DNA from: CAYHWW01 sp964360145
GTDB taxonomy: Bacteria > Bdellovibrionota > UBA1018 > CAYHWW01
Reading direction: 5' to 3'
NCBI GenBank assembly: GCA_964360145.1
Contig: CAYHWW010000056.1
Span: 1 to 17,303 of the forward strand
DNA length: 17,303 nt
In this document: positions 5,169 to 14,048 of the stretch, one piece after another
Numbering within the stretch: the stretch's first letter is position 1
How the letters are laid out: each line of letters begins with the position of its first letter
Translations under genes and position numbers: made by a program
The notes under the pieces: generated by a model
Told to the model about the DNA's origin: nothing
What the model saw: the letters and a program-made list of their open reading frames with translations, nothing else
Database searches by the model: none

Positions 5169-8100
5169 CTCCAGCAGCTCTTTGCAGCGTTCCCACATGT
5201 GTCCCAGGCGCACGCGTAGCCCGCTCAGCTGGGGCTCGATGCGGCTCACTTCGATGTTCACCAGCTCCGTCATGATGCGCGTCGGGGTGCGGGTGGCGGC
5301 CCTGGTGTCGGCGGGGAGGAATTTCTCGTAGTAATCGTACTGCATGATGGCCCGCACGAAGTCGAAGAAGACGATGGGTTGGGGCTGGCCCCATTCTTCC
5401 AAGGCCGCCAGCAGGGTGTAGTAGTTGGTGATGTCCAGGGTATCGCTGACAGGGAAGACCTGCTTCAGAATGCGGGACAGAGCCTGGCGCTGAGCGGTTG
5501 AGGCGGTGAGGCCGAGAGTCTCGATGATCTCATTGACGAGGAAATCCTCGGTGCCCGCCCGGGACAACGCTGCCGCCGCAGCGAAGAGGCGTACGATTTG
5601 CGTGCGCTGGGCGGCGGACACGGTGATGAGCTGTCCCCAGTCGATGGCGTGGTTGATGATGGCGCCGGTTGCCATGACCTGGTGGCGGAAGTTCCCGGCA
5701 TGGCGGTCGGGATCAAATGCCTGGTCCCCCTCACTACCAAAAAGGATGTCATTGCCTGTTTCCAGGATGCGAGCGGCAACATGAGCCTGCTGTGCTGGGG
5801 TCAGTTGGCGGATGCTGGTGCCCGGCGCATATTCAGCGGCGGAAAGCCGGGGGGAGATGAGCGCTTCATTGGGCACGCGGAAGTCGTTGTAGCGTGCATA
5901 GAGCTGCTTTGCGATGCGGGATTTTTCCACTTCATCGGCCATGGACTGCTCGCGCTTCACGCTTTCCTTGGCGGCGCGCACCACGCTGCCGAACATGAAG
6001 TAGCGGCTGGGGTTGCTCTTTTTCAAGATCCTCGCCATGGCTTCGAGGAAGCTGAACTCAAGAGTGGTGCGATTGATGGATTCTTCGTACATGAGCTTCA
6101 GCACCAGGGTATTGCCCGTGGTGTAGTCCAGGGCCAGGTCAGCGCTCTTCATGGACGCCGAGCCCAGGTTGTCCAGCAAGCGAAAGGGCATCTCGCTGCG
6201 GTTGAGCTCGTTGAGGACCTGGCGGTACTTCTCCATGCGCAGCGTATCCCGGGCGTTCTCCTGGAGGTCGGACATGATCTCCGTCCCCTCGTCGCCCAAG
6301 ATGCGGCTGGCTGCGATCTGCTGGCCCAGCTTGATGCCCGTGGTACCGATGGCGATGCAGGCCTGTTTCAGAACGTGGGCCGGTGATTTGAGCTCGGAAG
6401 GATCCACGGCGAGCAAGTAAGATATGACGTAGGATTTCAGCAAGCCATGGCCGCTTTCGTCCAAGGCCTGGAAGAAGGCGGCCAATAGTTCCCGGGCGAT
6501 CTGGGCCGCATCCCTGTTTTCAGTTTGGGTGAGGCGGTTCAGGAAGCGGCGGGAGTAATCGGATTCCAGCGAGCCGGTGCGGTGGAGCAGGCCCCGGTCG
6601 GGGGCGTCGATGAACTGGTCGATGACTTTCACCCGCGTAGCCGTGGGGAGGTTGGCGTACATGCGCTTGATGCGCTCGGGGCCGAGGAAGGAGAAGAGCC
6701 TCCGCAGCCGGGAGGAAGGTTCCTCGTCACCCCGGAGGAAGTACACGAGGTTTTCCTGGTCCGCGGGGGGCCACTGCAGGGCCTCTTGGGTGAGGCGTTC
6801 AAAAAGAGCGAAGCGTTGGTCCGTTTCCGCGCTGCCAAAGCGTTCCCGCAGGAACTCGCCAATGCGCAGGGACTCTTGCCAGGAGGTGGCGATGGAGCGG
6901 GAGAGCTTTTCGAGGAGCGCCAGTTCTTCAGCGGAAGAGCCCACGACGAAATTTTCCTGAAGGAGGACATTGAGAGTCGTGAGGCGCTCGGCCTGCTGTG
7001 CCTCCGTCAGCTCAGCCTCCCGGCTCTGTACCAGCGCGGCATAGGTGCTTTGGCGGGTGATCTTGTCCCAGAGCAGGGTGCTCTTCAGCGTGGGGTCCCA
7101 GATACGTTGTTCCTCGATGGCGAGGGCGTAGATCTGTTCCCGCAGGTCATCGCTCGCGTGGCGCAGGATGGATTCGAGAAAGCTGTCCGTGACCCAGGTG
7201 ATGCCCCGTTCGGTCATGCGGCGCCAGAGCGCCAGCTGAGCCTCGCCGTCCGTGGGCATGGCGCCCATGGCGCGCAGCCGCTGCAAGATGATGTCGTGGA
7301 TGGGGCCAGAAACCTGTGGGTCATATTGCCAATGGGGGCGTTCGCCAAAGAGACGGTGCACGGATCCCAGCAATGCCTGTTCGAATCTGCTTTGCACTAA
7401 GCTGCCCAGGCGGGGCCAAAGATACGAAGAATCCAGCAGCGCGTCCACGTCCGCGGCGGACTGGATCCAATCCGGGTGTTCCAGCAGCACCACGGAGAAG
7501 TCCGTAGCGAAACTCCCGAGATTGACGCCGCGGGATTGCCAGTTCTCCATGGCGTTGGCTGTCAATGCGCTGACGGATGAGAACCGCGCCCGCAAATTCT
7601 GCCGCAACATGGTGCGCTCGCCCCGCATCAAGAGGTTAAAGAGCCAGTTTTGCCCGTAGTCACTATTGAGGGATACTTGGGCCAGGGTGGCCGCCTCCCC
7701 TGAGAGGGCAGAAGACCAGTAATTGCGGAACAGCTGCCACGACGGGTAGGCCCTGGCGAAACCTTCGAGTTTCTGGCTTTCCACGGGCAGGCGATCCACG
7801 CCGCGAATGTACTGAAGGAGCGTCAGGTATGACTGACGATACTCCGCTGTGACATCAGGGGCTATGGCTTGAGCGGCCAGGCGGTCTTTCCACCGGTGAT
7901 AGTTGTGGAGGAGGAGGGGGTCCCAAGCCGCCGGCGCTGAGATATTCAGGTGGGATATGGCTTCTGCGGCGGAGTCCGCGTTCTGGGCGGCCAGGGAATC
8001 TTTGAGGCTGCTTAATGCGTTTTCGGTATTGATATCACGGAAGGGTAAGGGCACGTTTATTCTAAAGTCCTCAGGGATGCTTTCAATCAACTTGATCCAT

Positions 8101-10133
8101 GTCTCATGGAGACGAGGATCTAAGAATACGGCGTGGGGGATGCGGTCCAAGAGAAGCCTGATCCTGCTGGTGCGGGCCCTGACCCAATATATGTCAAAAT
8201 CGGCGGCCGCCCTCCGTGCGTACCCAGTGAGCTGACCAGACTCCTCAGCACTTCGACGATAGAGGTTCCCGTGGTAGCCCACGTTGTATTCTAAAATCTT
8301 ATTCAGGTATGCGTACCTCACATTGAGGAGGTAATCATGGCGCTCCTTATGTGCATTTCTCGCCGCATCAACGCTGCTGGGGTCGTGTGCCGCTTCAAAT
8401 TCACGGTTGTAAGTCAAATCAAGTGCCTCCACGTCACGGAGGAAGGCCTCTGTTATCTGCCGTATGTTTGTCGCAAGACCATGATTCATTTCCGCCATGA
8501 GCTCTTCAATGAAGGGGTGGGCCATGGAAAGGGCTTCGCCCAGAAGATAGATGCGCTCCTCCCACATGGCCGTGTGCCGATTGAATGTGGGCATGTTTCG
8601 GTAAACTCGAGATTCCTGGTAGGAATTGCTTAAGCTTTTCAGCTCGAAGCTCAGGCTTTCCGCCGCGGCCAGCGCTTCGCGGGGAGTGAGCGCGTTGCCA
8701 GCCCGCAGCTCCGTGAGCAGGTCCTTTGAGTAGATGCCTTTATTTTCCTCGCTGCTGACAGCGAAGGATCCAGTGAGCAGCCTCCTTTGACTTTCAGGGA
8801 AGATGAGGTTGAAGAGGCTCCAGCCCGTGCCGTGGCGGGCGACGAAGCCGCCGCTGGCGATCATGGCATGCCAGGTCGAAGGAATAAGGCGGTCTTTGAT
8901 CCCAGTATAGGTCCACACAGCCAGTACCCCAGGCATGAGGATGGCACCCAGGGTCACGGTGGCGATGCCGGTGGCAGCGCCTCGGGTGAGCGCGGGAAGC
9001 CTGTGTCTTAAAAAATTACCGATGCCGCTCCATACGGAGCCCGTGGGTTCAGCGGGTGCTGGCGTGGTGCCTCTTGCGGCATTCGCACGCTCCGTCTCTT
9101 TCTTGGCCCTGGCCCTGGCCCGCTGCTCCTCTGCTTTGGCTTCTTCGGCGCTGGGCCTCCCGTTCAAGAAATTCTGGAACTTATCGAACTCATTTCTGGT
9201 GAAGCGCTTCTCCATGCCCAGCATGCGGGACACCGGTGAATTGACAAAAAAGAGGCTGCGGCGCACCCGTTGGCGCAGCTGGGAAAGGCGTTGCGGCAGC
9301 GGCTCGGTTCGGGATGTCTGCGCCGCCAGGTCCTGCTCTTCGATTTTCCGCATGAAATACAGTTTTACCAGCTGCACCCTCTGCTCCATGACGGGCTTGT
9401 TGTAGGTAAGAATGGAGTCGTTACCTGCGTAGCGTGTGGCATTGCGCCACCACTGGGCCGCGCCTGTGAGGTGGCTGTGGGCTGCTAGCGGGTTGAAGCC
9501 GCCACTGATGAGGCGATCCATGGCGAGGAGATCCGCGGCCAACTGGCCTTTGTAATCCGTGGGTAGGGCGTTGTTTTCTTTCTGGCCGAGAAAGGCTTCC
9601 ATGAGCTCTCGGTTGCGTTTGGAACTCACCTCCCCGGGGGATCTGCGGGCCAGCTGGCGGGCGATGAGAAATGCAAGCTCATCGGTATTGGCAGTGAAGG
9701 CAAGGGCGCCAAGGGAAACCGTGATGGCCTCGATGCAGTGGTTGCCGTTTGCGTCCGGAGATCGCAGGGACACAGAGCCATAATGCATCTCAGGCACCAG
9801 GCCCGGGGCGACGACGACATTCACCGTATCCGTGTCCCAGGGCATCCACAGGCGTTGGATGATGGCAGTGACCGCTTCGCCCAGGGCTGCGGCATCGTCC
9901 GCCAGGATGCGGCGCACGGCTACGTCGGTGATGGGCTTCACCTCAACGGAGGCGGGCTGGGGCTCTGGAGGGGCCGTGCCATCAGTGTCCTCTGGGGCGC
10001 GCTGGACCCAGTCGCCCACGTGATCCAGGGGGTCGCGGCCACGGTAAGGCCCGCCTTCGCCCGCAAGGGCTTGAGCGCAATGGACGACGAGAAGCAGCGC
10101 GGTGATGGGCGCACGCCAAGGGTGGGGGAGCAT
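5166..10133 (-). CDS. Giant protein: exported degenerate M48-like domain, membrane segment and UbiB/ADCK-like kinase domain
   Basis: A 1655-residue protein. Residues 7-24 form a signal peptide with a likely cut at ALA-GE. Residues about 65-225 resemble an M48 peptidase, but DELAFLIARQLAR (151-163) replaces the HExxH zinc site and QLAADLLAMDRL (197-208) replaces the third-ligand EAD motif, so it should not bind zinc. A charged, coiled stretch (328-352) precedes one hydrophobic segment (about 385-409). Residues 430-1240 are helical with no recognised family. The C-terminus (about 1255-1510) looks like UbiB/ADCK: KLGQ (1268-1271), GSASMKS (1324-1330), Lys1346 in VLKLM, DRHAGN (1476-1481) and DWG (1498-1500). 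Kinase residues are kept. Function is unknown. It lies 74 nt after the cystathionine gene, and a hairpin repeat overlaps its stop. Confidence 0.8.
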   Translation of the reverse strand: MLPHPWRAPITALLLVVHCAQALAGEGGPYRGRDPLDHVGDWVQRAPEDTDGTAPPEPQPASVEVKPITDVAVRRILADDAAALGEAVTAIIQRLWMPWDTDTVNVVVAPGLVPEMHYGSVSLRSPDANGNHCIEAITVSLGALAFTANTDELAFLIARQLARRSPGEVSSKRNRELMEAFLGQKENNALPTDYKGQLAADLLAMDRLISGGFNPLAAHSHLTGAAQWWRNATRYAGNDSILTYNKPVMEQRVQLVKLYFMRKIEEQDLAAQTSRTEPLPQRLSQLRQRVRRSLFFVNSPVSRMLGMEKRFTRNEFDKFQNFLNGRPSAEEAKAEEQRARARAKKETERANAARGTTPAPAEPTGSVWSGIGNFLRHRLPALTRGAATGIATVTLGAILMPGVLAVWTYTGIKDRLIPSTWHAMIASGGFVARHGTGWSLFNLIFPESQRRLLTGSFAVSSEENKGIYSKDLLTELRAGNALTPREALAAAESLSFELKSLSNSYQESRVYRNMPTFNRHTAMWEERIYLLGEALSMAHPFIEELMAEMNHGLATNIRQITEAFLRDVEALDLTYNREFEAAHDPSSVDAARNAHKERHDYLLNVRYAYLNKILEYNVGYHGNLYRRSAEESGQLTGYARRAAADFDIYWVRARTSRIRLLLDRIPHAVFLDPRLHETWIKLIESIPEDFRINVPLPFRDINTENALSSLKDSLAAQNADSAAEAISHLNISAPAAWDPLLLHNYHRWKDRLAAQAIAPDVTAEYRQSYLTLLQYIRGVDRLPVESQKLEGFARAYPSWQLFRNYWSSALSGEAATLAQVSLNSDYGQNWLFNLLMRGERTMLRQNLRARFSSVSALTANAMENWQSRGVNLGSFATDFSVVLLEHPDWIQSAADVDALLDSSYLWPRLGSLVQSRFEQALLGSVHRLFGERPHWQYDPQVSGPIHDIILQRLRAMGAMPTDGEAQLALWRRMTERGITWVTDSFLESILRHASDDLREQIYALAIEEQRIWDPTLKSTLLWDKITRQSTYAALVQSREAELTEAQQAERLTTLNVLLQENFVVGSSAEELALLEKLSRSIATSWQESLRIGEFLRERFGSAETDQRFALFERLTQEALQWPPADQENLVYFLRGDEEPSSRLRRLFSFLGPERIKRMYANLPTATRVKVIDQFIDAPDRGLLHRTGSLESDYSRRFLNRLTQTENRDAAQIARELLAAFFQALDESGHGLLKSYVISYLLAVDPSELKSPAHVLKQACIAIGTTGIKLGQQIAASRILGDEGTEIMSDLQENARDTLRMEKYRQVLNELNRSEMPFRLLDNLGSASMKSADLALDYTTGNTLVLKLMYEESINRTTLEFSFLEAMARILKKSNPSRYFMFGSVVRAAKESVKREQSMADEVEKSRIAKQLYARYNDFRVPNEALISPRLSAAEYAPGTSIRQLTPAQQAHVAARILETGNDILFGSEGDQAFDPDRHAGNFRHQVMATGAIINHAIDWGQLITVSAAQRTQIVRLFAAAAALSRAGTEDFLVNEIIETLGLTASTAQRQALSRILKQVFPVSDTLDITNYYTLLAALEEWGQPQPIVFFDFVRAIMQYDYYEKFLPADTRAATRTPTRIMTELVNIEVSRIEPQLSGLRVRLGHMWERCKELLE

Positions 10134-10138
10134 GGGGC

Positions 10139-10175
10139 CCTATATCAATATAAACTATTTATATCAAGTATTGTG
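10139..10175 (-). promoter_or_regulatory. AT-rich candidate promoter/operator of the giant gene
   Basis: In a GC-rich region, the 74-nt gap before the giant gene has a sharp AT-rich block. Read on the minus strand it contains TTGATATA twice, 19 nt apart, and the perfect palindrome TATAAATAGTTTATA (10149-10163 on plus). A -35/-10 pair could be TTGATA with GATATA, but the spacing (15 nt) is short. It suggests that the giant gene has its own promoter or operator even though it follows the thiol genes on the same strand. Confidence 0.4.
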
Positions 10176-10207
10176 GGGGGCGGTGGTCACAATAAATTGC
10201 GCCGACC

Positions 10208-11380
10208 CTAAACCCGCTCCAAGGCATTCTTGAGGTCTGCTTCCAGGTCCCCCACGTCCTCGATGCCCACGGACAGGCGTACCAGGGTATCGAGGATGCC
10301 CAGCTTCTTGCGCTGCTCCACGGGCACGGAAGCATGGGTCATGATGGCGGGGTGGTTGGCCAGGGACTCCACGCCGCCCAAGGATTCCGCCAGGGTGAAG
10401 ACCCGCAGGTTCTCCAGAAATCGTCGGCAGCCCGGGAGATCTGATTTCAGCAAAATCGTGACCATGCCGCCGAAGCCCCGCATCTGCTTTTTTGCCAAAT
10501 CATGCTGAGGGTAGTCCTTGAGGCCTGGGTACACAGTGCGCTCCACCTTGGGGTGCTTATCCAGCATCTCGGCGATGCGCTGGGCGCTCAGCGCATGTTG
10601 GCGCATGCGCACCGGGAGCGTCTTCAGGCCCCGCAGGATCAAGAAGCTGTCCATGGGGCTTTGGATGGCGCCGATGGCGTTCTGATGGAAGGTGAGCCGC
10701 TCCGCCAGGCCCTTGTCGTTGCAGACGACCATGCCACCCACCACGTCGGAGTGGCCGTTGATGTACTTGGTGGTGGAGTGGTGCACGAGATCCGCCCCCA
10801 GCTTCAGGGGATTCTGGAAGTAGGGGCTCATGAAAGTATTGTCCACGCCGCAGAGGGCGCCGTGCCTGTGGGCCAGGGCGCTGATGGCGGCGATGTCCGC
10901 GAGTTTCAGCATGGGGTTGGTGGGGGTTTCCACCCACACGAGCTTGGTGCGGGAGGTGAAAGCCTGCTCCACGTTGGCGGTGTCCGTCATGTCCACGGCG
11001 GTGAAGGTGAGGCCGAAGCGCTTCATCACTTTATCAAACAGGCGGAAGGTGCCGCCGTAGACGTCATCGGAGTAGATGATGTGATCGCCGCTCTCAAATA
11101 AAGCGCAGATGGTGGTCAGCGCCGCGAGACCGCTGGCGAAGGCAAAACCATGGAGGCCGCCCTCTAAGGTGGCGACGCACTTTTCCAGGGCAAAGCGCGT
11201 GGGGTTATGGCTTCTCGTATACTCAAACCCCGAGTGCACGCCGGGGGATTTCTGCGCGTAGGTCGATGTCAAAAACACCGGCGTCATCACGGCGCCGGTC
11301 ACGGGCTCCGGGGGCTGTCCGGCGTGAATGGCCAAGGTGTCAAACTTCAAGCCACTGGCTAGGGTTGCGTCGCCTTTCAT
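10208..11380 (-). CDS. Cystathionine gamma-lyase / gamma-synthase (PLP enzyme)
   Basis: A 390-residue member of the Cys/Met-metabolism PLP family. Seen are the YTR phosphate-binding motif (54-56), the ring-binding D180 in GVDNTF, the Schiff-base K205 in HSTTKYINGHSD, and the ESLGGVESLANHPA block near the C-terminus. The length is typical. The family contains both cystathionine gamma-lyase (cystathionine to cysteine, 2-oxobutyrate and ammonia) and gamma-synthase, and sequence alone does not separate them well. The 4-nt overlap with a cystathionine beta-synthase gene favours the lyase, giving reverse transsulfuration. Cytoplasmic. The next gene downstream starts after 74 nt. Confidence 0.93.
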   Translation of the reverse strand: MKGDATLASGLKFDTLAIHAGQPPEPVTGAVMTPVFLTSTYAQKSPGVHSGFEYTRSHNPTRFALEKCVATLEGGLHGFAFASGLAALTTICALFESGDHIIYSDDVYGGTFRLFDKVMKRFGLTFTAVDMTDTANVEQAFTSRTKLVWVETPTNPMLKLADIAAISALAHRHGALCGVDNTFMSPYFQNPLKLGADLVHHSTTKYINGHSDVVGGMVVCNDKGLAERLTFHQNAIGAIQSPMDSFLILRGLKTLPVRMRQHALSAQRIAEMLDKHPKVERTVYPGLKDYPQHDLAKKQMRGFGGMVTILLKSDLPGCRRFLENLRVFTLAESLGGVESLANHPAIMTHASVPVEQRKKLGILDTLVRLSVGIEDVGDLEADLKNALERV

Positions 11381-12744
11381 CTTTTTCTCCCGAGATAAGT
11401 GATGAGATCGATCTTGGTGATCACGGCACGCACTTCGTCATGGTCCACGAGCACGGGGATTTTACCGTCACTCATGAAGTCCGAGAGCCGGGAGACGGAA
11501 TCGTCCAGACTCACGGTCGCGAAGTTGTACTCGATGATGCCGCTGATGCCGCTGTCCTGCTGCACGCGCCCATCAACCAAGGCCTTCAGCACTTCACTTT
11601 CCGCCACGAGGCCCAAGAGCTTCCCGTCCTTCATGACCGGGAGTTGGCTGATTCCCTTTTGCTGCATGAGTTCCACCACCATGCGCACGGTGTGTTCCGA
11701 TGTGGCGGTGAGTGGGCGGGCCAAGCTGATGACACTCATGAGATCCCGCACGGTGCCCATGGTATCCTGCTCCAGAAACCCGTTCTCCCGCATCCAGTCG
11801 TCGTCGAACACCTTTGACAGGTAGCGACCGCCGGTGTCCGGCAAGATCACCACGATGTTCTTCGGTTCCTTCAGGGTCTTTGCGTACTTCACTGCCGCCG
11901 CCACCGCGGTGCCCCCCGACGGACCGACAAACAACCCCTCTTGCAGCAAAAGTTTGCGGCACATGGTCATGGTATCTTTGTCGCTCACCTGGACGATGTC
12001 ATCCATGATGGAGAAATCCAGGTTGGCGGGCAGCATGTCCTCGCCGATGCCCTCGACCTTGTAGGCCTGGGGTTTGATCATGATGCCCGTCTTGAAGTAG
12101 TCGTAAAGAATGGAACCCACAGGGTCCACGCCCACGATTTGCACGCTGGGTTTTTTCTCTTTCAAGAATTTGCCGCAGCCAGAGAGCGTGCCTCCCGTGC
12201 CCATGCCCGCCATGAAGACGTCCACTCTGCCGTCGGTCTGGTCCCAGATCTCGGGGCCCGTGGAGCGGTAGTGGGCCTCGCGGTTGGCGAGGTTGTGGTA
12301 CTGATTGGCTAAAAAGGAGTTGGGGGTTTCTTCGGCGATGCGCTTGCTCACTGAGTAGTGGGAGCGGGGATCCTCGGGGGCCACGGCGGTGGGAGTGACC
12401 ACGACTCTGGCACCGAAAGCCCGCAGGGTTTTGATCTTCTCGATGGACATCTTATCAGGCAGCACGAACACCGACTTGTAGCCCCGCACGGCGGCGGTGA
12501 CCGCCAGGCCCATGCCGGTGTTGCCACTGGTGGCCTCCACCACCGTGCCGCCGGGTTTCAGCACGCCGCGCTTTTCGGCGTCTTCGATGAGCCACCAACC
12601 GATGCGGTCCTTCACCGAGCCGCCTGGATTCATGAACTCGCATTTCACCCAGATCTGGCTTTTGAGCCCCTCGGTGATGCGGTTCAGCCGCACGAGCGGC
12701 GTGTTGCCGATGGCTTCCATGACGTTGTTTTTGATGTCACCCAT
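11377..12744 (-). CDS. Cystathionine beta-synthase with C-terminal CBS pair
   Basis: A 455-residue enzyme that joins homocysteine and serine to give cystathionine. The PLP lysine is K45 in GGSVKDRIG, the substrate loop is TSGNTG (72-77), and the phosphate-binding GTGGT loop follows further on. The block EGIGEDMLPANLD before the DDIVQVSD segment is typical of true CBS enzymes rather than cysteine synthases. Two CBS motifs occupy about 335-455, the regulatory module known in the eukaryotic enzyme. There is no N-terminal haem-binding extension. It begins 3 nt after the glutamate-cysteine ligase stop and ends with a 4-nt overlap into the lyase gene, so these genes are translated as one unit. Confidence 0.93.
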   Translation of the reverse strand: MGDIKNNVMEAIGNTPLVRLNRITEGLKSQIWVKCEFMNPGGSVKDRIGWWLIEDAEKRGVLKPGGTVVEATSGNTGMGLAVTAAVRGYKSVFVLPDKMSIEKIKTLRAFGARVVVTPTAVAPEDPRSHYSVSKRIAEETPNSFLANQYHNLANREAHYRSTGPEIWDQTDGRVDVFMAGMGTGGTLSGCGKFLKEKKPSVQIVGVDPVGSILYDYFKTGIMIKPQAYKVEGIGEDMLPANLDFSIMDDIVQVSDKDTMTMCRKLLLQEGLFVGPSGGTAVAAAVKYAKTLKEPKNIVVILPDTGGRYLSKVFDDDWMRENGFLEQDTMGTVRDLMSVISLARPLTATSEHTVRMVVELMQQKGISQLPVMKDGKLLGLVAESEVLKALVDGRVQQDSGISGIIEYNFATVSLDDSVSRLSDFMSDGKIPVLVDHDEVRAVITKIDLITYLGRKR

Positions 12745-12747
12745 AAA

Positions 12748-14016
12748 TCACAGGCTCTCTTTCAATTCTTCGATGAGGGCCGCCGCAGAAAGGCGTGCCA
12801 GCGTGCCGTAGACCAGTTCCAGCTCCATGTCCCGATCGGCTTCCCGGCGTAGATCCGCCATGCACAGCTTTTGGAACACCATGCCCCGGGAGTTGAGGTT
12901 TTCGTCGGCGCCGCGGCCAGGGTTTTTGCGCAGGAACCCACCGATGAGCTCAGTGCCCATCATGTAGATCACCGGCTCCGCTGCTTCGTTGTTTTCCACG
13001 AAGCGCGTGGGCACGCCCTCTTGGACGATGACCTCGTCGATGATGCGGTTTCCCTTGCCCACCTGCATCTTGTTGCGGTCCCTGCGGTTGAGCTCAAAAA
13101 GCTCTTGGGGGTCATAGATTTTCATGATGCCGATGCCGTAGGTGCCAGCGTTGTTCTTGATGAAAACGAAGGGCTTCTGGGTGATGCAATGGTGTTCGTA
13201 CTCGCGCTTCATGCGCTCCAGCATGCGGGTGGCGGTATCCGCGAGGGCGTCGATGCCGCGGCCCTCGACGAAGTCCACGCCAGACACTTTTTCCGTGGCC
13301 ACGCTGAAGGCCCAGGGGTCGACGCCCACGGCAGCGGCGAAATCAGCGACAACGGCGTTGTAGTGGTGGAAGAAGCGGTCTTTGCGTCGGGTGTGCCAGC
13401 CCAGGCGGGGGCTGGGCAGCACGGGTTGTTTCAGGCCATCATAAATGGGCGGACAGCCCGCTGAATAATCATTATTGATGAGCACAACCTCGGGGTCGAA
13501 GCCCTCGATGACCAGGCGATCTCCCACTCGCCGCAAGGGGGTGGCAATGACCTCATGGCCCTCGGGGGTTTTCAAGTGCACGAGATGGTCAGGGCCTTCG
13601 GCGGAGTGTTTGCGTTCCTCTTCGTTCTCCCACCACCCCAGCTCCACCCTCATGTCGGCGTTGCGCAGGAGTTGGCGCAGTTCGTAGAGGCTCTCGACGT
13701 AATATGCGTTGCGGGTGTGGTTTTCCGGCACCAGCAGCACGGTGCGGGGGACGCGGCCCAGGATGCGTTCAAAGGCAGCCTTCACAAACTGAGGCCCGTG
13801 CTCCAAATCGTCGGCACAGATGTTATTGAAGCCGGCGGGGAAGAGATTGGCATCCACCGGCGCGAGTTTGTAGTCCGCATCCCGGAGGTCGAAGGAGGAG
13901 TAGAAGGGCACGTTGCCTGCCGGTGCTCCGCGGAATCGAGCGTCGAACCAGGCGTTCACCTGCTCTCGCTGGGCGAGGAGCCTGTTTTTCAGCATGATGC
14001 GTGCGCAGGTCGCCAT
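12748..14016 (-). CDS. gshA: Glutamate-cysteine ligase, ferrooxidans type
   Basis: A 422-residue enzyme of the small glutamate-cysteine ligase family first defined in Acidithiobacillus ferrooxidans, distinct from the E. coli and plant types. It joins glutamate and cysteine using ATP, the first step of glutathione synthesis. Supporting blocks are PVDANLFPAGFNN (53-65), the NDYS/GCPP region, and FIKNNAGTYGIGIMKI (285-300), a likely ATP-binding stretch. The start is placed at ATG 14016 because GGAGG lies 7 nt upstream; a longer frame to 14073 would overlap the previous gene and has no such site. No glutathione synthase (gshB) is in the window. Downstream genes supply cysteine, which fits the operon. 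Confidence 0.88.
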   Translation of the reverse strand: MATCARIMLKNRLLAQREQVNAWFDARFRGAPAGNVPFYSSFDLRDADYKLAPVDANLFPAGFNNICADDLEHGPQFVKAAFERILGRVPRTVLLVPENHTRNAYYVESLYELRQLLRNADMRVELGWWENEEERKHSAEGPDHLVHLKTPEGHEVIATPLRRVGDRLVIEGFDPEVVLINNDYSAGCPPIYDGLKQPVLPSPRLGWHTRRKDRFFHHYNAVVADFAAAVGVDPWAFSVATEKVSGVDFVEGRGIDALADTATRMLERMKREYEHHCITQKPFVFIKNNAGTYGIGIMKIYDPQELFELNRRDRNKMQVGKGNRIIDEVIVQEGVPTRFVENNEAAEPVIYMMGTELIGGFLRKNPGRGADENLNSRGMVFQKLCMADLRREADRDMELELVYGTLARLSAAALIEELKESL

Positions 14017-14023
14017 TCTTAGG

Positions 14024-14028
14024 CCTCC
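14024..14028 (-). promoter_or_regulatory. Ribosome binding site that fixes the gshA start
   Basis: GGAGG on the minus strand, 7 nt before ATG 14016 and within the 32-nt gap after the lipoprotein stop. It supports 14016 over the upstream ATG at 14073. Confidence 0.75.
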
Positions 14029-14048
14029 ACTCCCCAGGGAAGTTCTAC

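Noticed and set aside
6525..7400. 291-codon open frame on the plus strand inside the giant gene
   Set aside because: Antisense shadow in GC-rich sequence, with no motifs and low-complexity Gly/Ala/Glu content.
9475..9690. Active zinc metalloprotease in the giant protein
   Set aside because: The HExxH position reads RQLAR and the third-ligand Glu is replaced by Ala, so zinc binding is not expected.
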